From the NCBI RefSeq assembly GCF_018119405.1, contig NZ_JAGPWC010000042.1, forward strand, positions 1 through 43,284: DNA of 43,284 nucleotides, in the 5' to 3' direction. Shown piece by piece: positions 27,271-39,914 of the stretch (its first letter is position 1; the number at the start of each line of letters is the position of its first letter). The position numbers and the translations under genes were made by a program. The stretch comes from Massilia sp. ST3. GTDB taxonomy: Bacteria; Pseudomonadota; Gammaproteobacteria; Burkholderiales; Burkholderiaceae_D. The notes under the pieces were generated by a model, which made no database searches, was not told where the DNA came from, and saw only the letters and a program-made list of their open reading frames with translations.

Positions 27271-27429
27271 GAACTTGGGCGGAACAATGCCGGGGGCATT
27301 GTTCCGGCCTCCGCCGGAAGTCGTAGGCGCCAGTGGCGCGTACGACGGTTTTTAGTGCAGTGGTCGGAATACCGCTGACGACATCAGCACCATTGACTCG
27401 TCGTTCCCGCGAAGGCCGGAAGCTAAGTT
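27271..27429. repeat. REP-like inverted pair, copy D (degenerate, with added hairpins)
   Basis: The right unit (27399-27429) is standard. The left unit starts GAACTTGGGCGG but is expanded by a perfect 11-base hairpin GGAACAATGCC-GGG-GGCATTGTTCC (27281-27305) and another stem GTCGTA..TACGAC (27320-27346). It occupies most of the 295-base gap between the chemoreceptor and the tricorn protease, which otherwise holds no gene. Confidence 0.8.
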
Positions 27430-27439
27430 GAATTTGACC

Positions 27440-30400
27440 TTAACGCTTCAACGCCGGAATCGCCGTCGGCTTCCACGGCTTCACCGGCTGCTCCTTCAGC
27501 TTCTTCTCCAGCATCTCCAGCGCCACTTCCAGCTGGCGGTCGCGCCCCGTGAAAGTCTCGTGCGGCAGGTTGTCGACCTCGACGTCGGGGGGCACGCCCA
27601 CGCCTTCGATCAGCCATTCGCCGTCGGTCGAGAACTGGCCGAACTCCGCCACGCGCGCCATGCCGTTGTCGGACAGGCCGTTGCCGTCACTGAGCCAGAC
27701 ACCCGCGCCGGCGGTGCGCTTGCCCACCACCGGCCCGAGCTTGAGCGCCTTGACGCCGGCGGCGAAGGTTTCGCCGTCGGAGTAGGTCAGCTCGTCGGCC
27801 AGCACCACCAGGTGGCCGCGGAAGGTGTTCTGCATGTTCGACTGCGGCTGGTTGCCGTTCGAGGCCCAGAAGGCCCAGGAGCGACGCAGCAGCTTCTCGA
27901 TGATCCAGCTGTCGATGTTGCCACCGTTATTGCGGCGCACGTCGATGATCAGGCCTTCCTTGTTGATGTTGGCGTAGAAGTCGCGTGCGAAGGCGTTGAT
28001 GTCGCGCGCCACCATGGCGCGCAGGTGCAGGTAGCCGATCTTGCCCTTCGAGCTGGCTTCCGCCTGCTTGGCCCTGCCCTGCTCCCAGTCCGTATAGCGC
28101 AGGCTGGCGTGGCGCGCCATGCTCACCGGCGTAACGATCACCTGGCGCGGCTTGGCGCCGGTGCTCTTCACTGACAGCAGCACCTGCTTGTCGGCCTGGT
28201 CGAGCAGCAGGTCGGCGATGTCGCGCGCTTGCGCCAGCGAGCGGCCGTTGACGGCCGTGATCACGTCGCCTTCCTTCACGCCGACGTCCGGCGCCGACAG
28301 CGGACCGGCTTCCGACGGCAGCTCAGGCTCGCCGCGGTAGATGCGGTCGACGCGGTAGCCCTCCGCCGTGCGCGTCAACACCGCGCCCAGGCTGGACGGC
28401 GTGCCTTCGGCGCTGGCCTTGCGCACGTCGCCCGGTCGGATCTGCGAGTGCAGCGCGCCGACCTCGCCCACCATCATGCCCAGCACGTCGTCCAATTCCG
28501 CGCGGTCGGTCACGCGCTCGACCAGCGGCGCGTAGCGGGTGCGCACGGCGTTCCAGTCGACCCCGCGCATGCGGGCGTCGTACAGGAAGTCGCGGTGCAT
28601 GCGCCAGGCGTCGTTGAACATCTGGGTCCACTCCATGCGCGGATTCGTGCTCACCGCCCAGTCGTCGATCTTGACCCGGGCCTTGGTGAGATCGGCCGGC
28701 GCCTTGGCGCCGGCCGCCACGATCAGCATGTCGCCCGGCGCGCCCTTGGCGAACGTACGGTAGAAGACGTGCTTGCGGTCGGTGCTCAGGCCGAACTCGC
28801 GCACGTTGGCCGCGAAGGTCTCCAGTTGCGGCGCGCTGCGCGCGATCTCCAGGGTCTTGAGCACGCCCTTCTGGCCGTCGTCGGATTCGAGCAGGTAGAG
28901 GCGCTTGTCGTCCACCGCCAGCGCGCGGTAGTTACTCGGCGCGACAGGCACTTCGAACAGCCGCTCGCGCAGGCCGGCGTAGACGATGGCGGGCGTGGGT
29001 TTCTTCGCCTTGTCGCCGCCCGCCGCCTTGGCCGCGCTGGCGGTGGCCGCCGCCGCGGCCGCCGTGGCCGCCGCGGCCTGCTTGTCGGCAGTCTGATCCT
29101 CGGTGCCCGGTGTCTTGACCGCGGCCTTGGCGGCGGCTTCCGGCGAGGGTTCTTCCGGCTTGGTCAGCTCGTCCTCGGGCTTGAAGGGGAAGCGATTGTC
29201 TGACTGCAGCGGCTGGAGCGCCAGCGCATACACGCCGACGCGCCTGTCGAACACCGGTCCCATGTTGCGGTCGCCCCAGACCGAGGCGTTCCCCAGGTTG
29301 AAGTGGCGCGCCGACAGGAAGTACAGCCACTTGCCGTCCGTCGAGAAGGCCGGCGAGTTGGCTTCGTAGCGGTCGGTGGTCACGAAGCTCATCTGCTTGC
29401 CGGCCAGGTTGTACAGACCGATCTGGTTGCGCTGCTCGCTGCTGCCGATGCGCACGAACGCCAGGTTGCGGCTGTCGGGCGACCATACCACCTGCTCCAG
29501 GCGGTCGATGCCGGCCTGGCCGGCGTCGTCGATCACGACATTGGCCTTGGTGGCCAGGTCGAGCAGCCAGGTGCGGCCTTTCTTGTCGGTGTGGGCCAGC
29601 CACTTACCGTCCGGCGACGGATACAGGTTCCAGCGGTGGGCCGCGCCGTCCCTGGTCAGGCGCTCGCCCTGGCCCGAGCCGTCGGCCGCATAGCGCCAGA
29701 TCTCGTTTTCTCCGCTGGCGTCGGTGATGGCGTAAACCCATTTGTCGTCGTGGCTGAACACGGCGCTGCGGGCGCGCACGCCGTCCGGCACCGCGATCTC
29801 GACGCGGCGATAGCTGCCGGTGCCGGCGATGGTGACCTTGCCGCGCGCGGTCAGCACGATGCGCTCGGCTTTGTTGGCGGGCTCGATGCTGGTCAGGGCG
29901 TCAAGTGGAGACTTCACGCGGCGCACGCGCTGCTGGTCGAAATCCGAGACCAGGCTGGCCTTGAGCAAGTTGTCCGCGCCACTGGCGATGTCCAGCACGC
30001 GCAGGTCGGCGCCGAGCTGGTAGACGATGCGGCCGTCGCCGAGCGAGGCGGTGCGCACGTCCCATTCCTTGTGATTGGTGTGGGCGCGGCGATCGCTGCC
30101 GTCCGGCAGCGCGGACCAGATGTTGTCGGCGCCGCCGGCGTCGCTGATGAAATAGACCCGGCCCGCATGCCACATGGCGCGGCGGTTGTTGGCGGTGTCG
30201 CCCTTGAACAGCGGCGTGGCTTCGGCCTGGCCGCCCGGGTCGAAGCGCCACAGCTGGGCATGGGCGCCGCCGCGGTAGGCGCGCACGTTATCGTTGGTCA
30301 TGGACAGGCCCATGCGCGTGAAATAGACCACCTTGCCGGCCTCGTCCAGCGCGGCGTCGTTGGCATCGGCCAGCGGCAACACGCGACGCTTCATCGTCGA

Positions 30401-30820
30401 CGGGTCGAGCGCGGCGACGATGCGGTGCTTGGAGGGGCCGACCGAATTCTCGGTGCTGACCAGGACTTCGCCCTGGGCGGTCCAGCCCAGCACGGTGACG
30501 CCGCCGTTCTCGAAGGTGATGCGCTTGGGCAGGCCGCCCTCGAGCGGCATCACATAGGCTTCCTGCGCGCCTTCGTAGGAGGCCGCAAAGGCCACCAGCT
30601 TGCCGTCGTGCGAGATCGCGGCGTGGGTCTCGGCCGAGGGGTGGGTGGTCAGGCGGGTGGCCTTGCCGCCCGCCGTGCTGGTGCGCCACAGGTCGCCCTC
30701 GGCGGTGAAGACGATGGTGTCGCCGCGGACGGCCGGGAAGCGGAAATAGGGATCAGCGGCGGCGGCCTGGGTGCCGATGAGGGCGAGCGACAGCGCGAGG
30801 ATGGTGCGGGAGACGGTCAT
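27440..30820 (-). CDS. Tricorn-type S41 protease with beta-propeller and PDZ domains
   Basis: 1126 residues. A Sec signal peptide is clear (MTVSRTILALSLALIGTQAAAA), so it acts in the periplasm or outside. Residues ~25-560 are TolB/WD-like propeller repeats (SHDGKLVAF, SPDGKWLAH, STDGKWLYF). An Ala/Lys-rich linker (about 575-630) follows, then the tricorn C1 region, a PDZ domain (about 795-880; GVKEGDVITAVNGRSL) and the S41 protease core. The nucleophile is S1014 in LTYSDGETFAAG; GALHSQIR carries a candidate catalytic His, and E1072 (WLIEGVGVPPDVEV) matches the family. Archaeal tricorn degrades peptides released by the proteasome; bacterial homologues have ill-defined substrates. It is a single gene; no clear ribosome site is seen before the ATG. 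Confidence 0.94.
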   Translation of the reverse strand: MTVSRTILALSLALIGTQAAAADPYFRFPAVRGDTIVFTAEGDLWRTSTAGGKATRLTTHPSAETHAAISHDGKLVAFAASYEGAQEAYVMPLEGGLPKRITFENGGVTVLGWTAQGEVLVSTENSVGPSKHRIVAALDPSTMKRRVLPLADANDAALDEAGKVVYFTRMGLSMTNDNVRAYRGGAHAQLWRFDPGGQAEATPLFKGDTANNRRAMWHAGRVYFISDAGGADNIWSALPDGSDRRAHTNHKEWDVRTASLGDGRIVYQLGADLRVLDIASGADNLLKASLVSDFDQQRVRRVKSPLDALTSIEPANKAERIVLTARGKVTIAGTGSYRRVEIAVPDGVRARSAVFSHDDKWVYAITDASGENEIWRYAADGSGQGERLTRDGAAHRWNLYPSPDGKWLAHTDKKGRTWLLDLATKANVVIDDAGQAGIDRLEQVVWSPDSRNLAFVRIGSSEQRNQIGLYNLAGKQMSFVTTDRYEANSPAFSTDGKWLYFLSARHFNLGNASVWGDRNMGPVFDRRVGVYALALQPLQSDNRFPFKPEDELTKPEEPSPEAAAKAAVKTPGTEDQTADKQAAAATAAAAAATASAAKAAGGDKAKKPTPAIVYAGLRERLFEVPVAPSNYRALAVDDKRLYLLESDDGQKGVLKTLEIARSAPQLETFAANVREFGLSTDRKHVFYRTFAKGAPGDMLIVAAGAKAPADLTKARVKIDDWAVSTNPRMEWTQMFNDAWRMHRDFLYDARMRGVDWNAVRTRYAPLVERVTDRAELDDVLGMMVGEVGALHSQIRPGDVRKASAEGTPSSLGAVLTRTAEGYRVDRIYRGEPELPSEAGPLSAPDVGVKEGDVITAVNGRSLAQARDIADLLLDQADKQVLLSVKSTGAKPRQVIVTPVSMARHASLRYTDWEQGRAKQAEASSKGKIGYLHLRAMVARDINAFARDFYANINKEGLIIDVRRNNGGNIDSWIIEKLLRRSWAFWASNGNQPQSNMQNTFRGHLVVLADELTYSDGETFAAGVKALKLGPVVGKRTAGAGVWLSDGNGLSDNGMARVAEFGQFSTDGEWLIEGVGVPPDVEVDNLPHETFTGRDRQLEVALEMLEKKLKEQPVKPWKPTAIPALKR

Positions 30821-30937
30821 GGTCCGTGGCGTGAGTGGCTAAAGAGGATGAGTTTGCCACAGTGAAAAGATGAGTTGGCGTGCATACGTGCAAAAAATCT
30901 GGTGGTGCGTTCGGTTCGGGCGCTGTTGGTTTGCACG

Positions 30938-31029
30938 CAAACTTGGGTTCCCGCCTTCGCGGGAATGACGGATCAAACATGAGTGGCAAGCTCAAGCACG
31001 TCATTCCCGCGCAGGCGGGAACCTAAGTT
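30938..31029. repeat. REP-like inverted pair, copy E
   Basis: Units 30938-30972 (CAAACTTGGGTTCCCGCC .. GAATGACGG) and 30998-31029 (ACGTCATTCCCGCGCAGG .. ACCTAAGTT) between clpA and the tricorn gene. Confidence 0.9.
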
Positions 31030-31077
31030 CGTCGCGCACCACCGCTGCCACCTTGCACCACAACCCAGTAGACGAAA

Positions 31078-31103
31078 AAAAACCGCGCCGAAGCGCGGTT
31101 TTT
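31078..31103 (-). terminator. Terminator of clpS-clpA
   Basis: AAAAACCGCGC-TTCG-GCGCGGTTTTT on the minus strand, continued by a T run to eight or more, 17 bases after the clpA stop. Confidence 0.93.
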
Positions 31104-31119
31104 GCTGAGAACGAAACGA

Positions 31120-33416
<2,297 letters not shown>

Positions 33417-33420
<4 letters not shown>

Positions 33421-33719
33421 ACTTCCTCCATCACGCATTGCAGGGGATGCCCTGCCTTACGCGCATGCGTTAAGACAAACTCCACTTTGGTACACGCTAT
33501 ATCTTTGGAAAACACACCGCACACCCCCTTACCATGCCTGTGCACGGAGAGCATGATCTGCGTCGCCGTTTCGCGATCCTTGTTGAAGTACTCCTGGATC
33601 ACCGCGACCACGAATTCCATCGGCGTGTAGTCGTCGTTCAGCAGCGCCACCTGGTACAAGGGTGGTGGTTTGACGGTCTGCCGCTCCAGTAGTTGTTCAG
33701 TGTCGTGCTTCGTTGCCAT
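33417..33719 (-). CDS. clpS: ClpA adaptor ClpS
   Basis: 100 residues. ClpS binds N-degron substrates and delivers them to ClpAP. The substrate pocket is intact: N28-D29-D30 in [13 protein letters not shown] and H60 in [11 protein letters not shown]. It overlaps clpA by ATGA. No Shine-Dalgarno sequence precedes the ATG; instead a -10 box lies six bases upstream (see the promoter entry), so the mRNA may be leaderless. Divergent from the cold-shock gene, a common betaproteobacterial arrangement. Confidence 0.97.
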
Positions 33720-33725
33720 GGGGGT

Positions 33726-33753
33726 ATTCTAATGCTTTCAGGAATAGTGCCAA
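33726..33753 (-). promoter_or_regulatory. clpS promoter predicting a leaderless mRNA
   Basis: On the minus strand TTGGCA (33753-33748), a 16-base spacer, TAGAAT (33731-33726), then ACCCCC and the clpS ATG. A start site six to seven bases past the -10 box is the A of the ATG. Confidence 0.6.
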
Positions 33754-33927
33754 GCATAAACATCAGCTCGTTTTCATGTGCTTCCATGTTACGTGTTTTT
33801 CGTTCTTTGCGCAGATGGCGATCCAATTGGGGAAATCAAGAGCGCTGCTGAGGCCGATGTAGCAAATTTGGCAATAGGCGCGCAAAACCGCTTGACTTCA
33901 GTGATTATTCCACCAACAATGCAGTTA

Positions 33928-33956
33928 TTGACATTGTACTTATGTACTTGTTGATA
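33928..33956 (+). promoter_or_regulatory. Cold-shock gene promoter
   Basis: A perfect -35 TTGACA (33928-33933), a 17-base spacer and TTGATA (33951-33956). The start site would be near 33963, giving a leader of about 77 bases before the csp ATG, in line with the long leaders of cold-shock genes. Confidence 0.6.
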
Positions 33957-33980
33957 AGAAGTGAGCAGGCTGAGGAGGGG

Positions 33981-34000
33981 GCAAGAAGCTTCTTGCTTTT
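33981..34000 (+). promoter_or_regulatory. Hairpin plus T run in the csp leader
   Basis: GCAAGAAGCTTCTTGC is fully self-complementary and is followed by TTTT, so the RNA can form a 6-8 bp hairpin with a U tract, extended by G-U pairs from the upstream AGGAGGGGG (33973-33981). It may be an attenuator or a temperature-responsive structure. The rest of the 320-base clpS-csp gap (33754-33927) is AT-rich with nothing else recognised. Confidence 0.5.
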
Positions 34001-34039
34001 ATGGCTCGTGTGATTTGTTTTTAATTGAAAGTTTCTTTT

Positions 34040-34243
34040 ATGGCAACTGGTACTGTTAAGTGGTTCAATGATTCCAAAGGTTTTGGCTTCATCACTCCTG
34101 ATGACGGCGGCGAAGATCTGTTCGCGCACTTCTCCGCAATCAATATGGCCGGTTTTAAGACCCTCAAAGAAGGTCAGAAAGTCCAATTCGAAGTCACGCA
34201 AGGCCCTAAAGGCAAGCAAGCTTCCAACATCCAGGGCGTGTAA
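34040..34243 (+). CDS. Cold-shock protein (CspA family)
   Basis: 67 residues from the ATG at 34040, the standard Csp start [10 protein letters not shown]. An OB-fold RNA/single-stranded DNA chaperone. RNP1 (SKGFGFITP) is intact, and RNP2 reads DLFAHFSAI where many have DVFVHFSAI, a common betaproteobacterial form. Five extra upstream codons in the open frame are not used. Only a weak GAAAG precedes the start, eight bases away. It has a long leader with a hairpin and its own terminator. Confidence 0.97.
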   Translation: MATGTVKWFNDSKGFGFITPDDGGEDLFAHFSAINMAGFKTLKEGQKVQFEVTQGPKGKQASNIQGV

Positions 34244-34266
34244 TACCTCTCCCCCGGAAGCAAAAG

Positions 34267-34290
34267 ACCCCGCGCGAGCGGGGTTTTTTT
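34267..34290 (+). terminator. Terminator of the cold-shock gene
   Basis: ACCCCGC-GCGA-GCGGGGT followed by seven T, 23 bases after the csp stop codon. Confidence 0.93.
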
Positions 34291-34327
34291 CGCCTGCGCA
34301 TTCGTCGGGTCGGCAGCAACCGGAACA

Positions 34328-34612
34328 TCATGGCCAGCCCGCCCCATCCAGATACCGGTGGATCTCCTCGTTCAGCGCGATCATCCCGGCCGTGGCCGCG
34401 TCGGTGTCGTCGGCCGGCGGGTCGGGAAACAAGCCGGACAGCAATTGGCACCTGGCGCCGAGCGCCCTGCCCCGCGCCAGCAGCAGATCCAGCGCCGGCG
34501 CCGGCGAGCGCGCCGCCAGCCGGGCGGCTTCACCGACCAGCCACTCGCCGCGCACCTGGGCGTAGACCAGCCTGCCGATCCGCTCCACCTGGTTCCGTCC
34601 CGCTGCCTGCAT
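34328..34612 (-). CDS. Small hypothetical protein
   Basis: 94 residues from the ATG at 34612, which has a strong GGAGG six bases upstream; a TTG at 34627 is the alternative. Mostly helical and Ala/Arg/Leu-rich (VRGEWLVGEAARLAARS, ALDLLLARGRALGARCQLLSGLF), acidic near the end (PPADDTDAATAG), with no signal peptide or membrane segment. I do not recognise a family. It lies just after the icd terminator, so it needs its own promoter or read-through. The good ribosome site is the main argument that it is real. Confidence 0.6.
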   Translation of the reverse strand: MQAAGRNQVERIGRLVYAQVRGEWLVGEAARLAARSPAPALDLLLARGRALGARCQLLSGLFPDPPADDTDAATAGMIALNEEIHRYLDGAGWP

Positions 34613-34631
34613 CGCCGGCCTCCGCAAGAAG

Positions 34632-34663
34632 AAAAAGCCCCGCCTCTTGCGAGGCCGGGGCTT
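34632..34663 (-). terminator. Terminator of icd
   Basis: On the minus strand AAGCCCCGGCCTC-GCAA-GAGGCGGGGCTT with one bulged base, followed by TTTTT, about 37 bases after the icd stop. Confidence 0.88.
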
Positions 34664-34699
34664 CGATGCTACCCGAAGCGGCGCGCCGCCGGCGCGTGC

Positions 34700-35953
34700 T
34701 TACATCTGTTCGATCATCACTTCGCCGAAGCCAGAGCACGAGACCTGGGTCGCGCCTTCCATCAGGCGCGCGAAGTCGTAGGTGACCTTCTTGGAGGTGA
34801 TCGCCTTTTCCATCGCGCTGATGATCAGGTCGGCCGCTTCAGTCCAGCCCATGTGGCGCAGCATCATCTCGGCCGACAGGATCAGGGAACCCGGGTTCAC
34901 GTAGTCCTTGCCCGCGTACTTGGGCGCGGTGCCGTGGGTGGCTTCGAACATCGCCACCGAATCCGACATGTTGGCGCCCGGCGCGATGCCGATGCCGCCG
35001 ACCTGGGCCGCCAGCGCGTCCGAGACATAGTCGCCGTTCAGGTTGAGGGTGGCGATCACGCTGTATTCCGCCGGGCGCAGCAGGATCTGCTGAAGGAAGG
35101 CGTCGGCGATCGAATCCTTGACCGTGATGTCGCGGCCGGTGCGCGGGTTCTTGAACTTGCACCATGGGCCGCCGTCGATCAGCTCGGCGCCGAACTCGCG
35201 CTGCGCCAGGGCATAGCCCCAGTCGCGGAAGCCGCCTTCGGTGTACTTCATGATGTTGCCCTTGTGGACGATGGTCACCGAGGGCTTGTCGTTGTCGATC
35301 GCGTACTGGATCGCCTTGCGCACCAGGCGCTCGGTGCCTTCGCGCGAGACCGGCTTGACGCCGATGCCCGAGGTCTCGGGGAAGCGGATCTTCTTGACGC
35401 CCATTTCCCTGGTCAGGAACTCGATGACCTTCTTCGCGCCCTCCGAACCTTCGGCCCATTCGATGCCGGCGTAGATGTCCTCGGAATTCTCGCGGAAGAT
35501 GACCATGTCGGTCTTTTCCGGTTCCTTCAGCGGCGAAGGCACGCCCTTGAAGTAGCGCACCGGGCGCAGGCAGACATACAGGTCGAGTTCCTGGCGCAGC
35601 GCCACGTTGAGCGAACGGATGCCGCCGCCCACCGGGGTGGTCAGCGGGCCCTTGATCGAGACCACATAGTCCTTCAGCACGTCCAGGGTCTCGGCCGGCA
35701 GCCACACGTCCGGGCCGTACACGCTGGTCGACTTCTCGCCCGCGAAGATTTCCATCCAGCTGATCTTGCGCTTGCCGCCGTAGGCCTTGGCCACGGCCGC
35801 GTCGACCACCTTGATCATGACCGGGGTGATGTCGACACCGGTGCCGTCGCCTTCGATGTAGGGGATGATCGGGGTGTCGGGGACGCTGAGCGAGAAATCG
35901 GCGCCGACGGTGATTTTCTGGCCGTCGGCCGGGACCTTGATATGTTGGTACAT
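34700..35953 (-). CDS. icd: NADP-dependent isocitrate dehydrogenase, dimeric type
   Basis: 417 residues from the ATG at 35953 with GGGAG six bases upstream. It decarboxylates isocitrate to 2-oxoglutarate in the TCA cycle. The E. coli Icd layout is clear: [15 protein letters not shown], the substrate and phosphorylation-site loop [13 protein letters not shown] (S114, equal to E. coli S113), the [14 protein letters not shown] loop, [18 protein letters not shown], and NADP-binding [20 protein letters not shown]. Whether the serine is phosphorylated here is unknown; the kinase AceK is not in the window. Its promoter region matches that of the second, monomeric enzyme at 36917-39145. Confidence 0.97.
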   Translation of the reverse strand: MYQHIKVPADGQKITVGADFSLSVPDTPIIPYIEGDGTGVDITPVMIKVVDAAVAKAYGGKRKISWMEIFAGEKSTSVYGPDVWLPAETLDVLKDYVVSIKGPLTTPVGGGIRSLNVALRQELDLYVCLRPVRYFKGVPSPLKEPEKTDMVIFRENSEDIYAGIEWAEGSEGAKKVIEFLTREMGVKKIRFPETSGIGVKPVSREGTERLVRKAIQYAIDNDKPSVTIVHKGNIMKYTEGGFRDWGYALAQREFGAELIDGGPWCKFKNPRTGRDITVKDSIADAFLQQILLRPAEYSVIATLNLNGDYVSDALAAQVGGIGIAPGANMSDSVAMFEATHGTAPKYAGKDYVNPGSLILSAEMMLRHMGWTEAADLIISAMEKAITSKKVTYDFARLMEGATQVSCSGFGEVMIEQM

Positions 35954-36027
35954 CGTGTTCTCCCAAGTGGTCGCATGTGGCGGACGAAGTCCTGCGCGGT
36001 CTGCGATCTGAATTACAATGGTGGGTA

Positions 36028-36070
36028 GTCTTGTATAAGACATGGATGTCGCGTCTTGCATTATGCACCA
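36028..36070 (-). promoter_or_regulatory. Shared isocitrate dehydrogenase promoter motif, icd copy
   Basis: GTCTTGTATAAGAC (36028-36041) and CATTATGCACCA (36059-36070) with 17 bases between. The palindrome includes a -10-like TTATAC on the minus strand about 75 bases before icd. The same two blocks with the same spacing occur at 39221-39263. The gap also serves divergent rluE. Confidence 0.75.
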
Positions 36071-36145
36071 GACTGTTGCAAGGCGCACGCCGGCACTCAA
36101 GCGTATCCGCCCCGGCGGCCCGATTCTAAGTTCCACTCCTTCGAT

Positions 36146-36703
36146 ATGTCCTTGATCCTCTTCAATAAACCCTTCCAGGTACTTTGCCAGTTCAGCCCGC
36201 AGGAGGGACGCGAGTCGCTTGCCGACTACCTCAAGATCCCCGGCATCTACCCGGCCGGGCGCCTGGATGCGGACAGCGAGGGCCTGATGCTGCTGACCGA
36301 CGACGGCAAGCTGCAGCACAAGATCGCCCATCCGGACCACAAGGAAGCCAAGACCTACCTGGTCCAGGTGGACGGCGTGGCGGACGCGGCCGCGCTGGCG
36401 CGCCTGCAGGCGCCACTCGACCTGGGCGACTTCGTCACCAAGCCTTGCCGCGCGGTGCGGATCGCCGAGCCGGCCTGGCTGTGGCCGCGCAACCCGCCGA
36501 TCCGTGCGCGCGCGGACAAGCCGACCAGCTGGATCGCGATCACGCTGGAGGAAGGCAAGAACCGGCAGGTGCGCAGGATGACGGCGGCGGTCGGGCTGCC
36601 GACCCTGCGGCTGGTGAGGAGCAGCATCGGGCCGTTTTCGCTGGCGACGCATCCCTTGATGCCGGGGGAGTTTGTGGAGGTGCAGGCTTCTGCGCTGCGG
36701 TGA
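36146..36703 (+). CDS. rluE: 23S rRNA pseudouridine synthase, RluE-like
   Basis: 185 residues from the ATG at 36146 ([17 protein letters not shown]), a typical RsuA/RluE-family start. The catalytic aspartate is D41 in [17 protein letters not shown], with the later [23 protein letters not shown] signature. No S4 domain is present, as in RluE, which modifies U2457 of 23S rRNA in E. coli; the exact target here is inference. No ribosome-binding site is visible before the ATG. It is divergent from icd. Confidence 0.92.
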   Translation: MSLILFNKPFQVLCQFSPQEGRESLADYLKIPGIYPAGRLDADSEGLMLLTDDGKLQHKIAHPDHKEAKTYLVQVDGVADAAALARLQAPLDLGDFVTKPCRAVRIAEPAWLWPRNPPIRARADKPTSWIAITLEEGKNRQVRRMTAAVGLPTLRLVRSSIGPFSLATHPLMPGEFVEVQASALR

Positions 36704-36722
36704 TGCGCTGATGGCCTGCTTG

Positions 36723-36840
36723 CAAACTTGGGTCCCGGCCTTCGCCGGGACGACGTGCTTATGTGCGTGTCCAACGTCACCTATGTACTGCTCACGCACA
36801 CTAAATTAACGTCGTTCCGGCGAAGGCCGGAACCTAAGTT
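36723..36840. repeat. REP-like inverted pair, copy F
   Basis: Units 36723-36756 (CAAACTTGGGTCCCGGCC .. GGGACGACGT) and 36809-36840 (ACGTCGTTCCGGCGAAGG .. ACCTAAGTT) between convergent rluE and the monomeric isocitrate dehydrogenase gene. Confidence 0.9.
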
Positions 36841-36861
36841 TTACGAACAACCACGACAAAT

Positions 36862-36894
36862 AAAAAAACCGCCGGCCCAAGAGCCGGCGGTTTT
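36862..36894 (-). terminator. Terminator of the monomeric isocitrate dehydrogenase gene
   Basis: AAAACCGCCGGC-TCTTGG-GCCGGCGGTTTT on the minus strand with a seven-T run, 22 bases after the stop. Confidence 0.93.
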
Positions 36895-36916
36895 CATTGC
36901 TACTGCCTGAAGCGGA

Positions 36917-39145
<2,229 letters not shown>

Positions 39146-39220
39146 ACGCTTTTTCCTCGATGCTCGCGTGGATAACGCTATTTAAGTTCGCGCTACGTGA
39201 AATTCGGTTGTGACGCTCAA

Positions 39221-39263
39221 GTCTTCTATAAGACATAAGACGGGCGTTTCACATTATGCACCA
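39221..39263 (-). promoter_or_regulatory. Shared isocitrate dehydrogenase promoter motif, monomeric copy
   Basis: GTCTTCTATAAGAC (39221-39234) and CATTATGCACCA (39252-39263) with 17 bases between, the same geometry as at 36028-36070, and also about 75 bases before the ATG. Confidence 0.75.
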
Positions 39264-39350
39264 ACATTTTACTGTGCGCCATGGTTTTAGACGATATGCC
39301 TTCGGCCCGGGTCGCACCCGCAACGCGGAAAAACAGCGTCCGCGCCAAGC

Positions 39351-39387
39351 AAAAAAACCCGCCGGGACCAGGAGGTCGGGCGGGTCT
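39351..39387 (-). terminator. Terminator of rpsT
   Basis: On the minus strand ACCCGCC..GGCGGGT arms enclose an inner GACC/GGTC stem, followed by seven T. It lies about 50 bases after rpsT and before the monomeric dehydrogenase promoter. Confidence 0.85.
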
Positions 39388-39438
39388 TTCTACTGCACAG
39401 AACTTGCCAGCGCGGCCGTGGCCGCGCGCACGCGGCGT

Positions 39439-39705
39439 TTAGGCCGACAGTGCCTTGATGGCGGCAGCCAGGCGGCTCTTGTGGCGCGCTGCCTTGTTCT
39501 TGTGGATGATCTTCTTGTCAGCGATGCTGTCGATGGTCGACACGGATTGCTGGAAGATGGTGGTCGCAGCGGCCTTGTCGCCAGCCTGGATCGCCTTGCG
39601 GACAGCCTTGATTGCGGTGCGCAGGGTCGAACGCTGTGCCGAGTTGTGTGCGTTTTGCTTAACTGCTTGACGAGCGCGTTTGCGCGCTTGTGCGGTATTT
39701 GCCAT
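39439..39705 (-). CDS. rpsT: 30S ribosomal protein S20
   Basis: 88 residues from the ATG at 39705 ([13 protein letters not shown]), preceded by AGGAAA at six bases. Highly basic, all-helical S20 with ending [15 protein letters not shown] typical of the family. It binds 16S rRNA early in assembly. The twelve codons upstream in the same frame are not used. Divergent from murJ, a common betaproteobacterial pairing. Confidence 0.98.
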   Translation of the reverse strand: MANTAQARKRARQAVKQNAHNSAQRSTLRTAIKAVRKAIQAGDKAAATTIFQQSVSTIDSIADKKIIHKNKAARHKSRLAAAIKALSA

Positions 39706-39900
39706 GGAATTTCCTAAATCGGGGTCAAGTTGCGTTTGCAAACATTAGCGAGTGAAACCGGCTCTTCTTGTGCCTGCCCAACGATTAGTGTCTGCCAACA
39801 GAATTCAGTACAGCCCACGATTATAGCGAAAGATTCATCCCAGGGCAATTCATAAATCACTCTCGGCCGATTTTTGCCCGTGCGCATACAGTTGCCACCG

Positions 39901-39906
39901 TATAAT
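39901..39906 (+). promoter_or_regulatory. -10 box immediately before murJ
   Basis: A perfect TATAAT with only eight bases (CTCGGCCC) to the murJ ATG; transcription would start within a base or two of the ATG. No good -35 is seen at normal spacing. Confidence 0.5.
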
Positions 39907-39914
39907 CTCGGCCC

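Noticed and set aside
33638..33826. Small minus-strand frame overlapping the clpS start
   Set aside because: Overlaps clpS and its promoter out of frame, with no family match.
34700..36799. Extended reading of icd as a 699-residue protein
   Set aside because: The extension is antisense to rluE and a REP pair; icd starts at 35953 with a ribosome site.
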